Source: an uncultured Psychrobacter sp.
GTDB lineage: Bacteria; Pseudomonadota; Gammaproteobacteria; Pseudomonadales; Moraxellaceae
Assembly: GCA_947489525.1 (NCBI GenBank)
Contig: CANLDW010000002.1
Coordinates: 62,001 to 126,000, forward strand
Direction of reading: 5' to 3'
DNA length: 64,000 bases
The notes under the pieces are model-generated. The model made no database searches. It was not told the DNA's origin and worked only from the letters and a program-made list of their open reading frames with translations. Shown here piece after piece: positions 54,212 through 61,756 of this stretch. Position numbers and translations under genes: made by a program. Numbering within the stretch: position 1 is the stretch's first letter; every line of letters starts with the position of its first letter.

Positions 54212-54571
54212 ATGAAACATCTACATATACTGTTAGCCGTTATTGTCATTGGACTGTTCTTGTATCAAAGCTACGTGGTACTTAGCGCTAATAAACGTGC
54301 GCCGCGGGCGGTAAAGATCGTTAACCACATCGTATACGCGCTGATTATCTTATCTGGTGGCTGGATGCTCATGCAGCTGATGAGCGTTAACGCCCCAGTG
54401 CAGTGGGTGTTTGCTAAGATCATACTGTTAGTCGCGGCTATTAGCGCGAGCATTAAAGCTTTTAGTCCTAGTGCAACCTTAAGTCAAAGCAAAGTTGGCG
54501 TGATGATTGGCGCTGTTGCTTATGCAGGTATCGTTATACTCGCGTACACTAAACCTGTTAACTTATTTTAG
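54212..54571 (+). CDS. SirB2-like integral membrane protein
   Basis: 119 residues, four TM helices. MKHLHILLAVIVIGLFLYQSYVV at the start and LSGGWMLMQL in the second helix match the SirB family (named for Salmonella invasion-gene activation; molecular role unknown). It lies 61 nt downstream of bolA. Confidence 0.88.
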   Translation: MKHLHILLAVIVIGLFLYQSYVVLSANKRAPRAVKIVNHIVYALIILSGGWMLMQLMSVNAPVQWVFAKIILLVAAISASIKAFSPSATLSQSKVGVMIGAVAYAGIVILAYTKPVNLF

Positions 54572-54605
54572 TGCGCGACTCATCTAAGCGCATTTAGGAG
54601 CTACT

Positions 54606-55007
54606 ATGAAGATTCTTACGGCGACTGCCCTATTAGCTAGTGCTAGCATTATTGGCCTGTCAGGCTGTGCAACTAGTGGTAATGTAACCCCGCAATACGT
54701 GCCGCCAAGCACGTATCAAAGCTATGACTGTGAGTCACTAAGCCAAGAGTACGCTAGGGTTGAGCGTTACGTTGATGCTGCGCTTAATGAGCGCTCAAGC
54801 TTTTCGGCTTCAGGTGTTGGTGTGGGGGTCTCAGCAGGACGCTGGGGTATCTCGCCAAACATCAGTTTTGGCGTGGGTCGCAGCAATAGTAACAAGGCGC
54901 GCGATGCTAGATTATCTAGACTCTACGGCGAGGCTGACGCTATTATTCAATCCGCGCGGGTTAAACGTTGTGGCTTTGCTAACGGGATAAAGATCTACGG
55001 CGAGTAG
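54606..55007 (+). CDS. Small lipoprotein, unknown function
   Basis: 133 residues. Lipobox GLSGC (Cys about residue 21). Mature part has a SYDCESLSQEYARVERYV helix, a Gly/Ser-rich segment with VGVGVSAGRWGISPNISFGVG, and a C-terminal helix ending CGFANGIKIYGE. Two further Cys may pair. I do not recognise a domain; similar glycine-zipper-like lipoproteins are widespread. Starts 34 nt after the SirB2-like stop with TTAGGAG in front of the ATG. Confidence 0.8.
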   Translation: MKILTATALLASASIIGLSGCATSGNVTPQYVPPSTYQSYDCESLSQEYARVERYVDAALNERSSFSASGVGVGVSAGRWGISPNISFGVGRSNSNKARDARLSRLYGEADAIIQSARVKRCGFANGIKIYGE

Positions 55008-55036
55008 TACTCCTGTTATACTTGACTTACAAAACC

Positions 55037-55070
55037 AAAAAGCTAATACCCTTTTGAGTATTGGCTTTTT
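55037..55070. terminator. Bidirectional terminator, lipoprotein / trxC
   Basis: Thirteen-bp stem AAAAAGCTAATAC (55037-55049) / GTATTGGCTTTTT (55058-55070), one mismatch-type T-G pair. Confidence 0.88.
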
Positions 55071-55092
55071 ACATTCTACTTTACTACGGCGT

Positions 55093-55530
55093 TCACGACT
55101 GCAAGCTTTGCACCCACTGAACGATTTGGTTGGTAGGCAGAGCCCCTGATTGACGAGAGATCTCGCTACCGCCTCTAAACGCCACCATCGTTGGCAGACT
55201 ACGAATATTATAAGGCGCTGCGGCTTGCTCGTACTTGTCGGTCTGTAGTTTAGCAAATACGACTTCTGGTAGCTGCTGAGCGGCGTCCTTGAACTGCGGT
55301 GCCATCATGTGACAAGGCTGACACCAACTCGCCCAAAAATCCACAATGGTTAGCACATCGTTTTTTTGAATAGTCTTGTTGACACTTTGTGCGTCTAACT
55401 CTTGTGGACTACCTGTCAATAGTGGTCGTCCGCATTTACCGCAATTAGGCTTGGCGTTTAAACGCTCTCTTGGCAACCGATTAGTGGCTTGGCAATTTGT
55501 ACACACAATATGAAAACTTTGATCGCTCAT
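55093..55530 (-). CDS. trxC: Thioredoxin 2 (TrxC type) with a CQPC active site
   Basis: 145 residues. N-terminal zinc ribbon with two Cys pairs (HIVCTNCQATNR and NCGKCGRPL, about 10-41) and a thioredoxin fold with DFWASWCQPCHMMAP (about 69-83), cis-Pro SLPTMVAFRGG. The zinc domain places it with TrxC, an oxidative-stress reductase. The active site is C-Q-P-C; E. coli TrxC has C-G-P-C, and the second residue influences redox potential. Divergent from the bigR locus with a 330-nt gap rich in tandem repeats. Confidence 0.93.
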   Translation of the reverse strand: MSDQSFHIVCTNCQATNRLPRERLNAKPNCGKCGRPLLTGSPQELDAQSVNKTIQKNDVLTIVDFWASWCQPCHMMAPQFKDAAQQLPEVVFAKLQTDKYEQAAAPYNIRSLPTMVAFRGGSEISRQSGALPTNQIVQWVQSLQS

Positions 55531-55560
55531 CTTACTTCTCCTATCTTAATGACCTAATTA

Positions 55561-55611
55561 TTGCTTCTCACTTATTATTGCTTCTCACTTATTATTGCTT
55601 CTCACTTATTA
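55561..55611. repeat. 17-bp repeat, three perfect tandem copies
   Basis: TTGCTTCTCACTTATTA repeated at 55561-55577, 55578-55594 and 55595-55611, with a partial start of a fourth. Upstream of trxC by 30-80 nt. Confidence 0.92.
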
Positions 55612-55728
55612 TTGTCTCGCAATAGCCTTTGTTTATTATGGTGGTACACTAAACCATATCAAGCAGCTACTGTGTTAGTGTGATATGGCTTTTGGTATTA
55701 AATGTAAGATTTGTGCGCAGCTAATATC

Positions 55729-55764
55729 TTTGATGGGGTGCGTTATTTTGATGGGGTGCGTTAT
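55729..55764. repeat. 18-bp perfect tandem duplication
   Basis: TTTGATGGGGTGCGTTAT at 55729-55746 and 55747-55764, about 100-130 nt before the bigR-like start. Confidence 0.92.
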
Positions 55765-55815
55765 AGTGTATGACATATTAAAACGCGTGTTGATAAGACA
55801 GCCTAGGGTCTTGAA

Positions 55816-55832
55816 TGATAAAATAATTATCA
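55816..55832. promoter_or_regulatory. Candidate BigR-type operator
   Basis: A perfect palindrome TGATAA-AATAA-TTATCA, 29 nt before the CTG start and 17 nt before its ribosome binding site. AT-rich inverted repeats overlapping the promoter are normal operators of BigR/SqrR repressors, so autoregulation is likely; the promoter hexamers themselves are unclear. Confidence 0.55.
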
Positions 55833-55860
55833 CTAACTTTACTTGTATAAGGAGTCTACT

Positions 55861-56250
55861 CTGAGCACCTTTAGCCAGCAGCATAACTCTGTCAGTGTCA
55901 GTCAAGAGGACAGCGCTATAAGCGTAGACACCGTAGTGCCCAATGATTTAGCGCGGCAGATGCAGCAGTCATCAGAGCAAGCCAGCCAACTTCTAAAGTC
56001 ACTATCACATCCTGATCGCTTGCTACTCCTTTGTCAATTGACTCAAGGAGAGTACTGCGTCAGTGAGCTTGAAAAACTTGTCGGCGTCGGTCAACCAAGC
56101 CTATCGCAGCAGTTAGGCATACTGCGTAAAGACAAACTGGTGGCAACGCGCCGTGAGGGTAAGCAGATTTATTATCGTATTCTAAGCGAGGACGCTCTAG
56201 CAGTCTTAGAGCTGTTATATCAGCGCTTTTGTGCCAAAACCGACCCCTGA
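55861..56250 (+). CDS. bigR: ArsR-family BigR/SqrR-type persulfide-sensing repressor
   Basis: 129 residues from CTG 55861, which has AAGGAG at 55849-55854, a 6-nt spacing. An in-frame TTG at 55843 has no visible site. Winged-helix ArsR domain: LLKSLSHPDRLLLLCQLTQGEYCVSELE (in parts) and GQPSLSQQLGILR recognition helix, KQIYYRI wing. The two Cys that form the persulfide/tetrasulfide switch in BigR and SqrR are both present: Cys in RLLLLCQ and Cys in YQRFCAK. A third Cys (EYCVSE) is extra. Regulates, by family analogy, genes for sulfide and sulfite handling; here sulP follows 47 nt downstream. Confidence 0.88.
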   Translation: MSTFSQQHNSVSVSQEDSAISVDTVVPNDLARQMQQSSEQASQLLKSLSHPDRLLLLCQLTQGEYCVSELEKLVGVGQPSLSQQLGILRKDKLVATRREGKQIYYRILSEDALAVLELLYQRFCAKTDP

Positions 56251-56297
56251 CCCTTTTTACTTTTCACACCCTCGTTTTAGGATAATGCGCTACTTCC

Positions 56298-58025
56298 ATG
56301 TCCTCTATCGTCACTCGTCTCATTCCAGCTTGGCTACGGCAGTACCAGCTAGCGACTCTACCGACTGATGTCATCGCAGGGCTAGTCGTTGGCGTCTTAG
56401 TCATACCGCAAAGCTTGGGCTACGCGGTGCTGGCAGGACTGCCGCCTGTATATGGTCTATATGCAGCGATTGTCCCGGTTATCGTCTATGCATGGCTGGG
56501 CTCTAGTAACGTACAAGCGGTAGGTCCCGTCGCCATCACAGCGATTATGACGGCAAGTGGTCTTAACGCTTACGCCGACAAAGGCGCTGAGCAATATATA
56601 CTGATGGCAAGCTTGCTGGCGCTGATCGTCGGCGCACTGTTGTGGTTAGCTGGGCGACTCAAGCTTGGCTGGATTATGCAGTTTATTAGCCGCGGAGTGT
56701 CGGCAGGCTTTGTTAGCGGCGCGGCGGTACTGATCTTTGTTAGTCAGCTCAAATACCTAACCGCGATTCCTGTAGCGGGTACTGGTCTGGTAGGTTATCT
56801 ATCAAGCATGGTCAAATACGTCCAGCTCTTGCATCCTTTGACATTGGTTATCGGCGTGTTTGCGTTTAGCTTACTGATTGCCAACCGCTATGGTAGTGCG
56901 TGGGTGTGGCACACCTGGTTGTCTGCGCGCAGGGCTAAATGGGCGGAGCGGTTGTTTCCGCTTATCTTATTGGCTATCGCTATTGTCTTTAGTATAGGGC
57001 TGCACTGGTCAAGCTATGGCGTTGCCACTATCGGTAGTATTCCGCAAGGTCTGCCAACATTTACGTGGCCTCAAGTTGATCTGCGTGAGGTACTAAATTT
57101 ACTGCCTACCGCTGGGCTTATGGCGCTAATTATCTTTGTCTCAAGTAGCTCAGTGGCGAGTACTTATGCACGCCTGCGTGGTGAGCCCTTTGATGCCAAT
57201 CGGGAGCTGACTGGTCTTGGGCTGGCAAACATAGCTGGCGGTTTATTTCAGAGCTTCGCTATCGCTGGCGGCTTTTCGCGAACCGCTATCAATGTCGATT
57301 CAGGTGCGAAGACGCCGCTGGCAAGCCTAGTCACTGTTATCGTTATGATCGCTACTTTGGTAGCATTTGGTAATGCCCTAGCGCCGCTGCCTTATGCCAT
57401 CTTAGGCGCGACTATTATGGCCTCTATTATTGGTCTTATTGATATTACGACATTGAAAGCTGCATGGCAGCGTGATCGCCTAGATGCCTTAAGCTTTTTA
57501 GCTGCGTTTTTTGGTGTACTTATATTTGGCTTAAATACAGGGTTGGTCATCGGACTGATGGTGTCCTTTGCCAGTCTAATCTGGCAATCGAGCCATCCGC
57601 ACGTGGCTATTGTCGGGCAACTGGCAGGCACGGGACACTTTCGTAATGTCAATCGCCATAACGTCGTTACGTTTACCCATCTTTTGATACTGCGTATCGA
57701 TGAGAGCTTGTTTTTTGGTAATAGCGAGTCCGTTCACCGCAGTATCTTGCAGGCTGCAAAGCAATATCCCAAAGCCACTGACATCATATTTATTATGGCG
57801 GCGGTCAATCACATCGATCTGACCGCGCAAGAGATGTTAACGACGCTGAATAAAGAGCTAAAAGCGCAAAATAAGCGCTTGCATTTTAGCTTTATTAAGG
57901 GACCGGTGATGGATAACATTGAACATACACCGCTGATCACTGAGCTGTCAGGGCGCATCTATCTTAGTACCATTGACGCTGTAGATGACTTAAAACATAA
58001 TAAGCCTTTGGACTCAAATAGTTGA
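56298..58025 (+). CDS. SulP family anion transporter
   Basis: 575 residues, about 12 TM helices then a STAS domain (about 440-560). SulP signatures: DVIAGLVVGVLVIPQSLGYAVLAGLPPVYGLY (in two blocks, about 24-55), VGPVAITAIMT, and the helix with IAGGFSRTAIN. STAS part has LRIDESLFFGNSESVH and IIFIMAAVNHIDLTA. BigR operons of Xylella and Agrobacterium carry a permease for sulfite; a sulfate/sulfite role is a reasonable inference, the actual ion is unproven. Same strand as bigR, 47 nt downstream. Confidence 0.92.
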   Translation: MSSIVTRLIPAWLRQYQLATLPTDVIAGLVVGVLVIPQSLGYAVLAGLPPVYGLYAAIVPVIVYAWLGSSNVQAVGPVAITAIMTASGLNAYADKGAEQYILMASLLALIVGALLWLAGRLKLGWIMQFISRGVSAGFVSGAAVLIFVSQLKYLTAIPVAGTGLVGYLSSMVKYVQLLHPLTLVIGVFAFSLLIANRYGSAWVWHTWLSARRAKWAERLFPLILLAIAIVFSIGLHWSSYGVATIGSIPQGLPTFTWPQVDLREVLNLLPTAGLMALIIFVSSSSVASTYARLRGEPFDANRELTGLGLANIAGGLFQSFAIAGGFSRTAINVDSGAKTPLASLVTVIVMIATLVAFGNALAPLPYAILGATIMASIIGLIDITTLKAAWQRDRLDALSFLAAFFGVLIFGLNTGLVIGLMVSFASLIWQSSHPHVAIVGQLAGTGHFRNVNRHNVVTFTHLLILRIDESLFFGNSESVHRSILQAAKQYPKATDIIFIMAAVNHIDLTAQEMLTTLNKELKAQNKRLHFSFIKGPVMDNIEHTPLITELSGRIYLSTIDAVDDLKHNKPLDSNS

Positions 58026-58108
58026 GATAGCTATTGCTGTACCTCCTATCATACCGTTATGATGAGTGACACCCTTATCTACCCTCACTGCTTTAATCGA
58101 TACTCTCT

Positions 58109-58435
58109 ATGACCGATGATCTTACTATTTATAAGCAAATCTACCCTGTGCAGTGCGCCAAACTCGCTGAGCTGGGCTATCGCTCTGTGATCAATATTCG
58201 TCCAGACGATGAGCATGTTACGCAGCCTAGTAGCGAGCATTTAGCGGCGGCAAGTGCGCGCGCCAATTTAACCTATCATTATCTACCCTTTGACGATGAG
58301 CGCTTGAGCAGGGCAACAATCGAGCAATTTGCTGCTTTTTATCGTGCCGCGCCTAAGCCTGTACTCCTATTTTGCGGGACAGGCACGCGCGCCAAGTTAC
58401 TCTACCAAAGCGCCTTGATGCAAGGTCTGCTCTAA
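58109..58435 (+). CDS. DUF442 phosphatase-like protein (copy 1)
   Basis: 108 residues. Stand-alone DUF442 domain: FxxQIxPxxxAxLAxLGYRSVINIRPDDE at the start and the loop LLFCGTGTRA, with nucleophile-like Cys and Arg in C-x4-R spacing. DUF442 is the N-terminal domain of Blh, the BigR-regulated protein whose C-terminal part is a persulfide dioxygenase; here the dioxygenase part is missing. Codes no signal peptide. It sits 83 nt behind sulP. Confidence 0.85.
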   Translation: MTDDLTIYKQIYPVQCAKLAELGYRSVINIRPDDEHVTQPSSEHLAAASARANLTYHYLPFDDERLSRATIEQFAAFYRAAPKPVLLFCGTGTRAKLLYQSALMQGLL

Positions 58436-58527
58436 CCCTATATGAGACAAGACACATAGTAATTCATGACTCTCTAAATTCCGCTTCGATTTTAAATAAA
58501 CGCTTTGATATAAACTAAGGATACAAC

Positions 58528-58860
58528 ATGGCTCACAATATCACGTTCAAAGGTCAAATCACGCCAGAACAAGTCGCTGAACTTGCTAAAGAGGGCTTTA
58601 AAACCATTATCAATAACCGCCCTGATGGTGAAGAACCAAATCAGCCGACCAGCGCTGATATTGAGGCGGCGGCTAAACAAGCCGGCGTCGCTTACAAGGA
58701 AATCTCATTTGCTGGGCCGTCTCTTACTCAGCAGCACGTCGAAGATTTTGCTGACTTCTTTAACCAATCCGAGCAGCCCATTTTGATATTCTGCCGTACG
58801 GGCGCGCGCTCAACGGGTATCTATGAGACCGCTAAGCAGATGGATTTGCTCGATGATTGA
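58528..58860 (+). CDS. DUF442 phosphatase-like protein (copy 2)
   Basis: 110 residues. FKGQITPEQVAELAKEGFKTIINNRPDGE and FCRTGARSTGIYETAKQM, the same DUF442 pattern with C-R-T-G-A-R matching the family loop better than copy 1 (C-G-T-G-T-R). A paralogue of the previous gene, 92 nt away. Its last 40 nt overlap the 3' end of the convergent LysR gene, so the two messages are complementary there. AAGGA precedes the ATG. Confidence 0.87.
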   Translation: MAHNITFKGQITPEQVAELAKEGFKTIINNRPDGEEPNQPTSADIEAAAKQAGVAYKEISFAGPSLTQQHVEDFADFFNQSEQPILIFCRTGARSTGIYETAKQMDLLDD

Positions 58861-59735
58861 TCCTTATTTACATAGTCATCACATACGCTGACTACCTGCG
58901 CCCGTCCAAAGTTTGGATGGGCGTTTGCCGCGATCACCATCTCGATAATCACCTCAGGGAGCTTGGGTAGCGTAAATGGTAGTGGATGCTTATCCTCTAT
59001 CAAAGGCGTCATCTGTCCCAAACTACTCTTTGCAACCACGGTAATACCCTGCCCTGCCATCACCAAACTACTTATCGCTCCCAAACTATCGGCACTACAA
59101 ATTACTTGGTTGGTGATATTAATCTGACTTAACCCTTGAATAGCGGCATGATGAAAATGGCAACTTTCATCAAACAGCACTAGTGGCACCCTTTGCGTCT
59201 GCTCATAGGTGTCTCTTAACTTATCGATATCACCGTTAAACGCCCATGTACCTTTATCTTGCTGTAAAAATTGCCCTGCCTCACGCGCCGATGAGCGCGA
59301 CACAATAGCCGTATCTAAGCTGCCAGCGCTTAACATGTCACGCAGACGTGTAGAGTTATGACAGTGCACATGTATAGGTAAGTTAGGTACGCGCGCACGG
59401 ACAAGAGCAACGATCTTGGGTAATATCTTTTGTGCATAGTCATCAGGACAGCCTAGTTGCAGCGGTCTTGTAATCTGTTTGCTATCACGCATTTGCCGTA
59501 GCGCATCATCATGCAAACTAATAATGTGCCGTGCATACCCTAATAAGAATTTACCATCCTCAGTCAGCTCAAGCAGGCGTCCTGACTTAGTAAACAACGA
59601 CTTATCCGTTTGCTCAGCGAGCTTTTGCATTTTTTGGCTGACCGCACTTTGACTGCGATGCACCTGCTCTGCCGCTTGCGTATAACTGCCTGTCTCAACC
59701 ACAGCAATAAAACAGCGTAAAGCTTCTATATCCAC
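58821..59735 (-). CDS. LysR family transcriptional regulator
   Basis: 304 residues. N-terminal HTH: MDIEALRCFIAVVETGSYTQAAEQVHRSQSAVSQKMQKL (given in parts, residues 1-39), then a periplasmic-binding-like effector domain from about 90 (LQLGCPDDYAQKILP, IVALVRARVPNLPIHVHCH). Target and ligand unknown. It is divergent from the GST gene, a natural target by position, and convergent, with 40-bp overlap, with the second DUF442 gene. Confidence 0.92.
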   Translation of the reverse strand: MDIEALRCFIAVVETGSYTQAAEQVHRSQSAVSQKMQKLAEQTDKSLFTKSGRLLELTEDGKFLLGYARHIISLHDDALRQMRDSKQITRPLQLGCPDDYAQKILPKIVALVRARVPNLPIHVHCHNSTRLRDMLSAGSLDTAIVSRSSAREAGQFLQQDKGTWAFNGDIDKLRDTYEQTQRVPLVLFDESCHFHHAAIQGLSQINITNQVICSADSLGAISSLVMAGQGITVVAKSSLGQMTPLIEDKHPLPFTLPKLPEVIIEMVIAANAHPNFGRAQVVSVCDDYVNKDQSSSKSICLAVS

Positions 59736-59913
59736 TTACTTATTCCTCTATCAAAAACATATATTCGCTTACAAGACTAGCATAGTCTGAAGTTTAGTTA
59801 TCAAAGTTAAACCCTAGCTTTACTAATAGGTCCTATCAGAACTTTGCACTAGTGAACAATACAAACAAACGCCATAATCTAAGCCTACTGGTAGCACTTA
59901 ATAGGAAATGATT

Positions 59914-60669
59914 ATGCAAAACCCTCTAAAACCACGCCTTATTATCGGCAACAAAAACTACTCGTCATGGTCACTACGCGCATGGCTGCTCCTCAAAGCT
60001 TTTGACGTTGATTTTACTGAGCAATCCATTGAGCTGTTCCATTCATCAAGCAAACCTGTGCTTGACGAGCATACCCCAACAGGTAAAGTCCCTGTATTGG
60101 TCTACTATGAAAACGATCAAAAAATAAGCGTTTGGGACACCTTAGCCATTGCTATGCATATCAACGACTATTTTACCGATAGCGATATTTGGACGGGAGA
60201 GCGTAAGTCTAATACTAAAGCACAATCTGCTCAGCAAACTCGAATCAATAGTGCTTACTGTCAAAGTATCGTCGCTGAGATGCATTCAGGCTTGATGGGC
60301 ATTCGTAGTGAGATGCCAATGAATATTAGAGCAACGGCAAAGATAACCCCAAGTAGTGCATGTTTAGCTGATATTGCACGTATCGAAGACATTTTTGCTG
60401 ATTGTTTAAAGGGCCGTGCAAAGGACAGTCATCTATTTGGCGAATTTAGCGCGGCCGATGCTTTTTTTGCGCCAGTGGTACTGCGTTTGCAAACTTACGC
60501 GGCTGCCTCGAATATCGAACTTAGACCAACGACCAAACAGTATTGCCAAAAGATGCTTAACAATACGCATCTGCAAGCATGGATAGCAGACGCTTTAACA
60601 GAGACACGCGTTATTTCAGAAGACGAAGCAGGCGAGATTATCGAAATGACAGGCGTATTGTCTAATTAA
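59914..60669 (+). CDS. Glutathione S-transferase family protein
   Basis: 251 residues from ATG 59914 (AGGAA 6 nt upstream; an in-frame ATG lies two codons earlier). N-terminal thioredoxin-like domain: LIIGNKNYSSWSLRAWLLLKAF (in parts; the Ser pair is the usual catalytic region of this class), HTPTGKVPVLVY, and the C-terminal helical domain with EFSAADAFFAPVVLRLQTY. Substrate unknown. Located between a LysR regulator on the opposite strand and the BASS transporter. Confidence 0.9.
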   Translation: MQNPLKPRLIIGNKNYSSWSLRAWLLLKAFDVDFTEQSIELFHSSSKPVLDEHTPTGKVPVLVYYENDQKISVWDTLAIAMHINDYFTDSDIWTGERKSNTKAQSAQQTRINSAYCQSIVAEMHSGLMGIRSEMPMNIRATAKITPSSACLADIARIEDIFADCLKGRAKDSHLFGEFSAADAFFAPVVLRLQTYAAASNIELRPTTKQYCQKMLNNTHLQAWIADALTETRVISEDEAGEIIEMTGVLSN

Positions 60670-60674
60670 GACGA

Positions 60675-60691
60675 TTTTACGTACCGTAAAA
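60675..60691. promoter_or_regulatory. Palindrome upstream of the BASS gene
   Basis: TTTTACG-TAC-CGTAAAA, a perfect 7-bp inverted repeat with 3-nt spacer, in the 127-nt gap between GST and the BASS gene. It has no T-run suited to termination, so a protein-binding site is possible. Confidence 0.4.
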
Positions 60692-60796
60692 GATTTGCTA
60701 AATCATCGATAACGGTTATGATGGAAGGGACACACGGAGTGTCAGCCATCTAATGAGTCGTAAGCCTGCGACTGTTACTACCACAAGGACTGTCGT

Positions 60797-61657
60797 ATGA
60801 GTAATATCGCCCTAGCGCTGCTTCCATTAGCACTCGCTTACATTATGTTTACCTTAGGCACGGGTCTCAAGCTCAGTGACTTCAAGATAATTGCGACCAA
60901 TCCCAAGGCATTCTTCGTTGGCCTGTTCAATCAAGTCATCTTAGTGCCGGTGGTTGCCTTAATCATCGTCCTTATTGCAACGCCGCCACCAGCGATTGCC
61001 TTTGGTATTATGCTCATCAGCTTTTGCCCCGGCGGTGTGACCAGTAATCTGCTCACTTACTACGCCAAGGGCAATGTCGCGCTATCGGTCGCACTCACAG
61101 GTGTCGTTAGCCTACTATCGGTCATCACTTTGCCTATCTTGATTACCTTAGCGTTTAACCACTTTATGCAAGATCAGGCGGGTACGATTAGTGCCGTTAA
61201 GATCGGCGTAGTCATGTTCTTATTAACCACTCTACCTGTCAGTATTGGTATGCTAGCACGCTATAAGTTCACGCAGTTTATGACGCGTAGAAGCGGTATT
61301 CTAAATGGTATCTCTGGTATATTTTTTGTGCTAATTGTTTTTGCCGTCATTGCCTCCAATCTAGAGCTACTCCAATCACAGCTCACCTCTATTGGGCTGG
61401 AGCTGGTGCTACTGATCGTTGTTTTATTTGTGGTCAGTATGCTCACGGCACGACTGCTCAAGCTCAGCTGGTTCGATACTAAGACGGTAGCCATTGAGAC
61501 GAGTATTCAAAACAGTACGACAGCCATTACCTTAGCGCCAATCATTATGGGCACTACCGTTGCCCTGCCCGCAATCGCTTTACCTGCTGCCGTTTACGGG
61601 GTACTGATGTATGTGATTGCTATCCCTGTGATTGCTCTGATTAGAAATAAGGAGTGA
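60797..61657 (+). CDS. Bile acid:sodium symporter (BASS) family transporter
   Basis: 286 residues, about 9-10 TM helices. Starts SNIALALLPLALAYIMFTLGTGL, with the family motif GIMLISFCPGGVTSNLLTYYAKGN (about 73-96) and ETSIQNSTTAITLAPII in the crossover region that binds Na+. The substrate is unlikely to be bile acid in a free-living bacterium; an organic anion is possible. AAGGA precedes the ATG. Convergent with ahpF, with a shared terminator between. Confidence 0.92.
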   Translation: MSNIALALLPLALAYIMFTLGTGLKLSDFKIIATNPKAFFVGLFNQVILVPVVALIIVLIATPPPAIAFGIMLISFCPGGVTSNLLTYYAKGNVALSVALTGVVSLLSVITLPILITLAFNHFMQDQAGTISAVKIGVVMFLLTTLPVSIGMLARYKFTQFMTRRSGILNGISGIFFVLIVFAVIASNLELLQSQLTSIGLELVLLIVVLFVVSMLTARLLKLSWFDTKTVAIETSIQNSTTAITLAPIIMGTTVALPAIALPAAVYGVLMYVIAIPVIALIRNKE

Positions 61658-61702
61658 TTGAAAGGGTGGATTTGAGACAAGTTAAATTCTTTTTAAGCAC
61701 CC

Positions 61703-61733
61703 ACAAAAAAGCCACCTCAAAAGAGGTGGCTTT
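61703..61733. terminator. Terminator between BASS gene and ahpF
   Basis: Eleven-bp stem AAAGCCACCTC (61708-61718) / GAGGTGGCTTT (61723-61733), 4-nt loop, with more A on the left. Best suited to minus-strand ahpF; weaker T-run for the plus strand. Confidence 0.88.
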
Positions 61734-61756
61734 CCAAACTAAAAGTACAGACTAAT

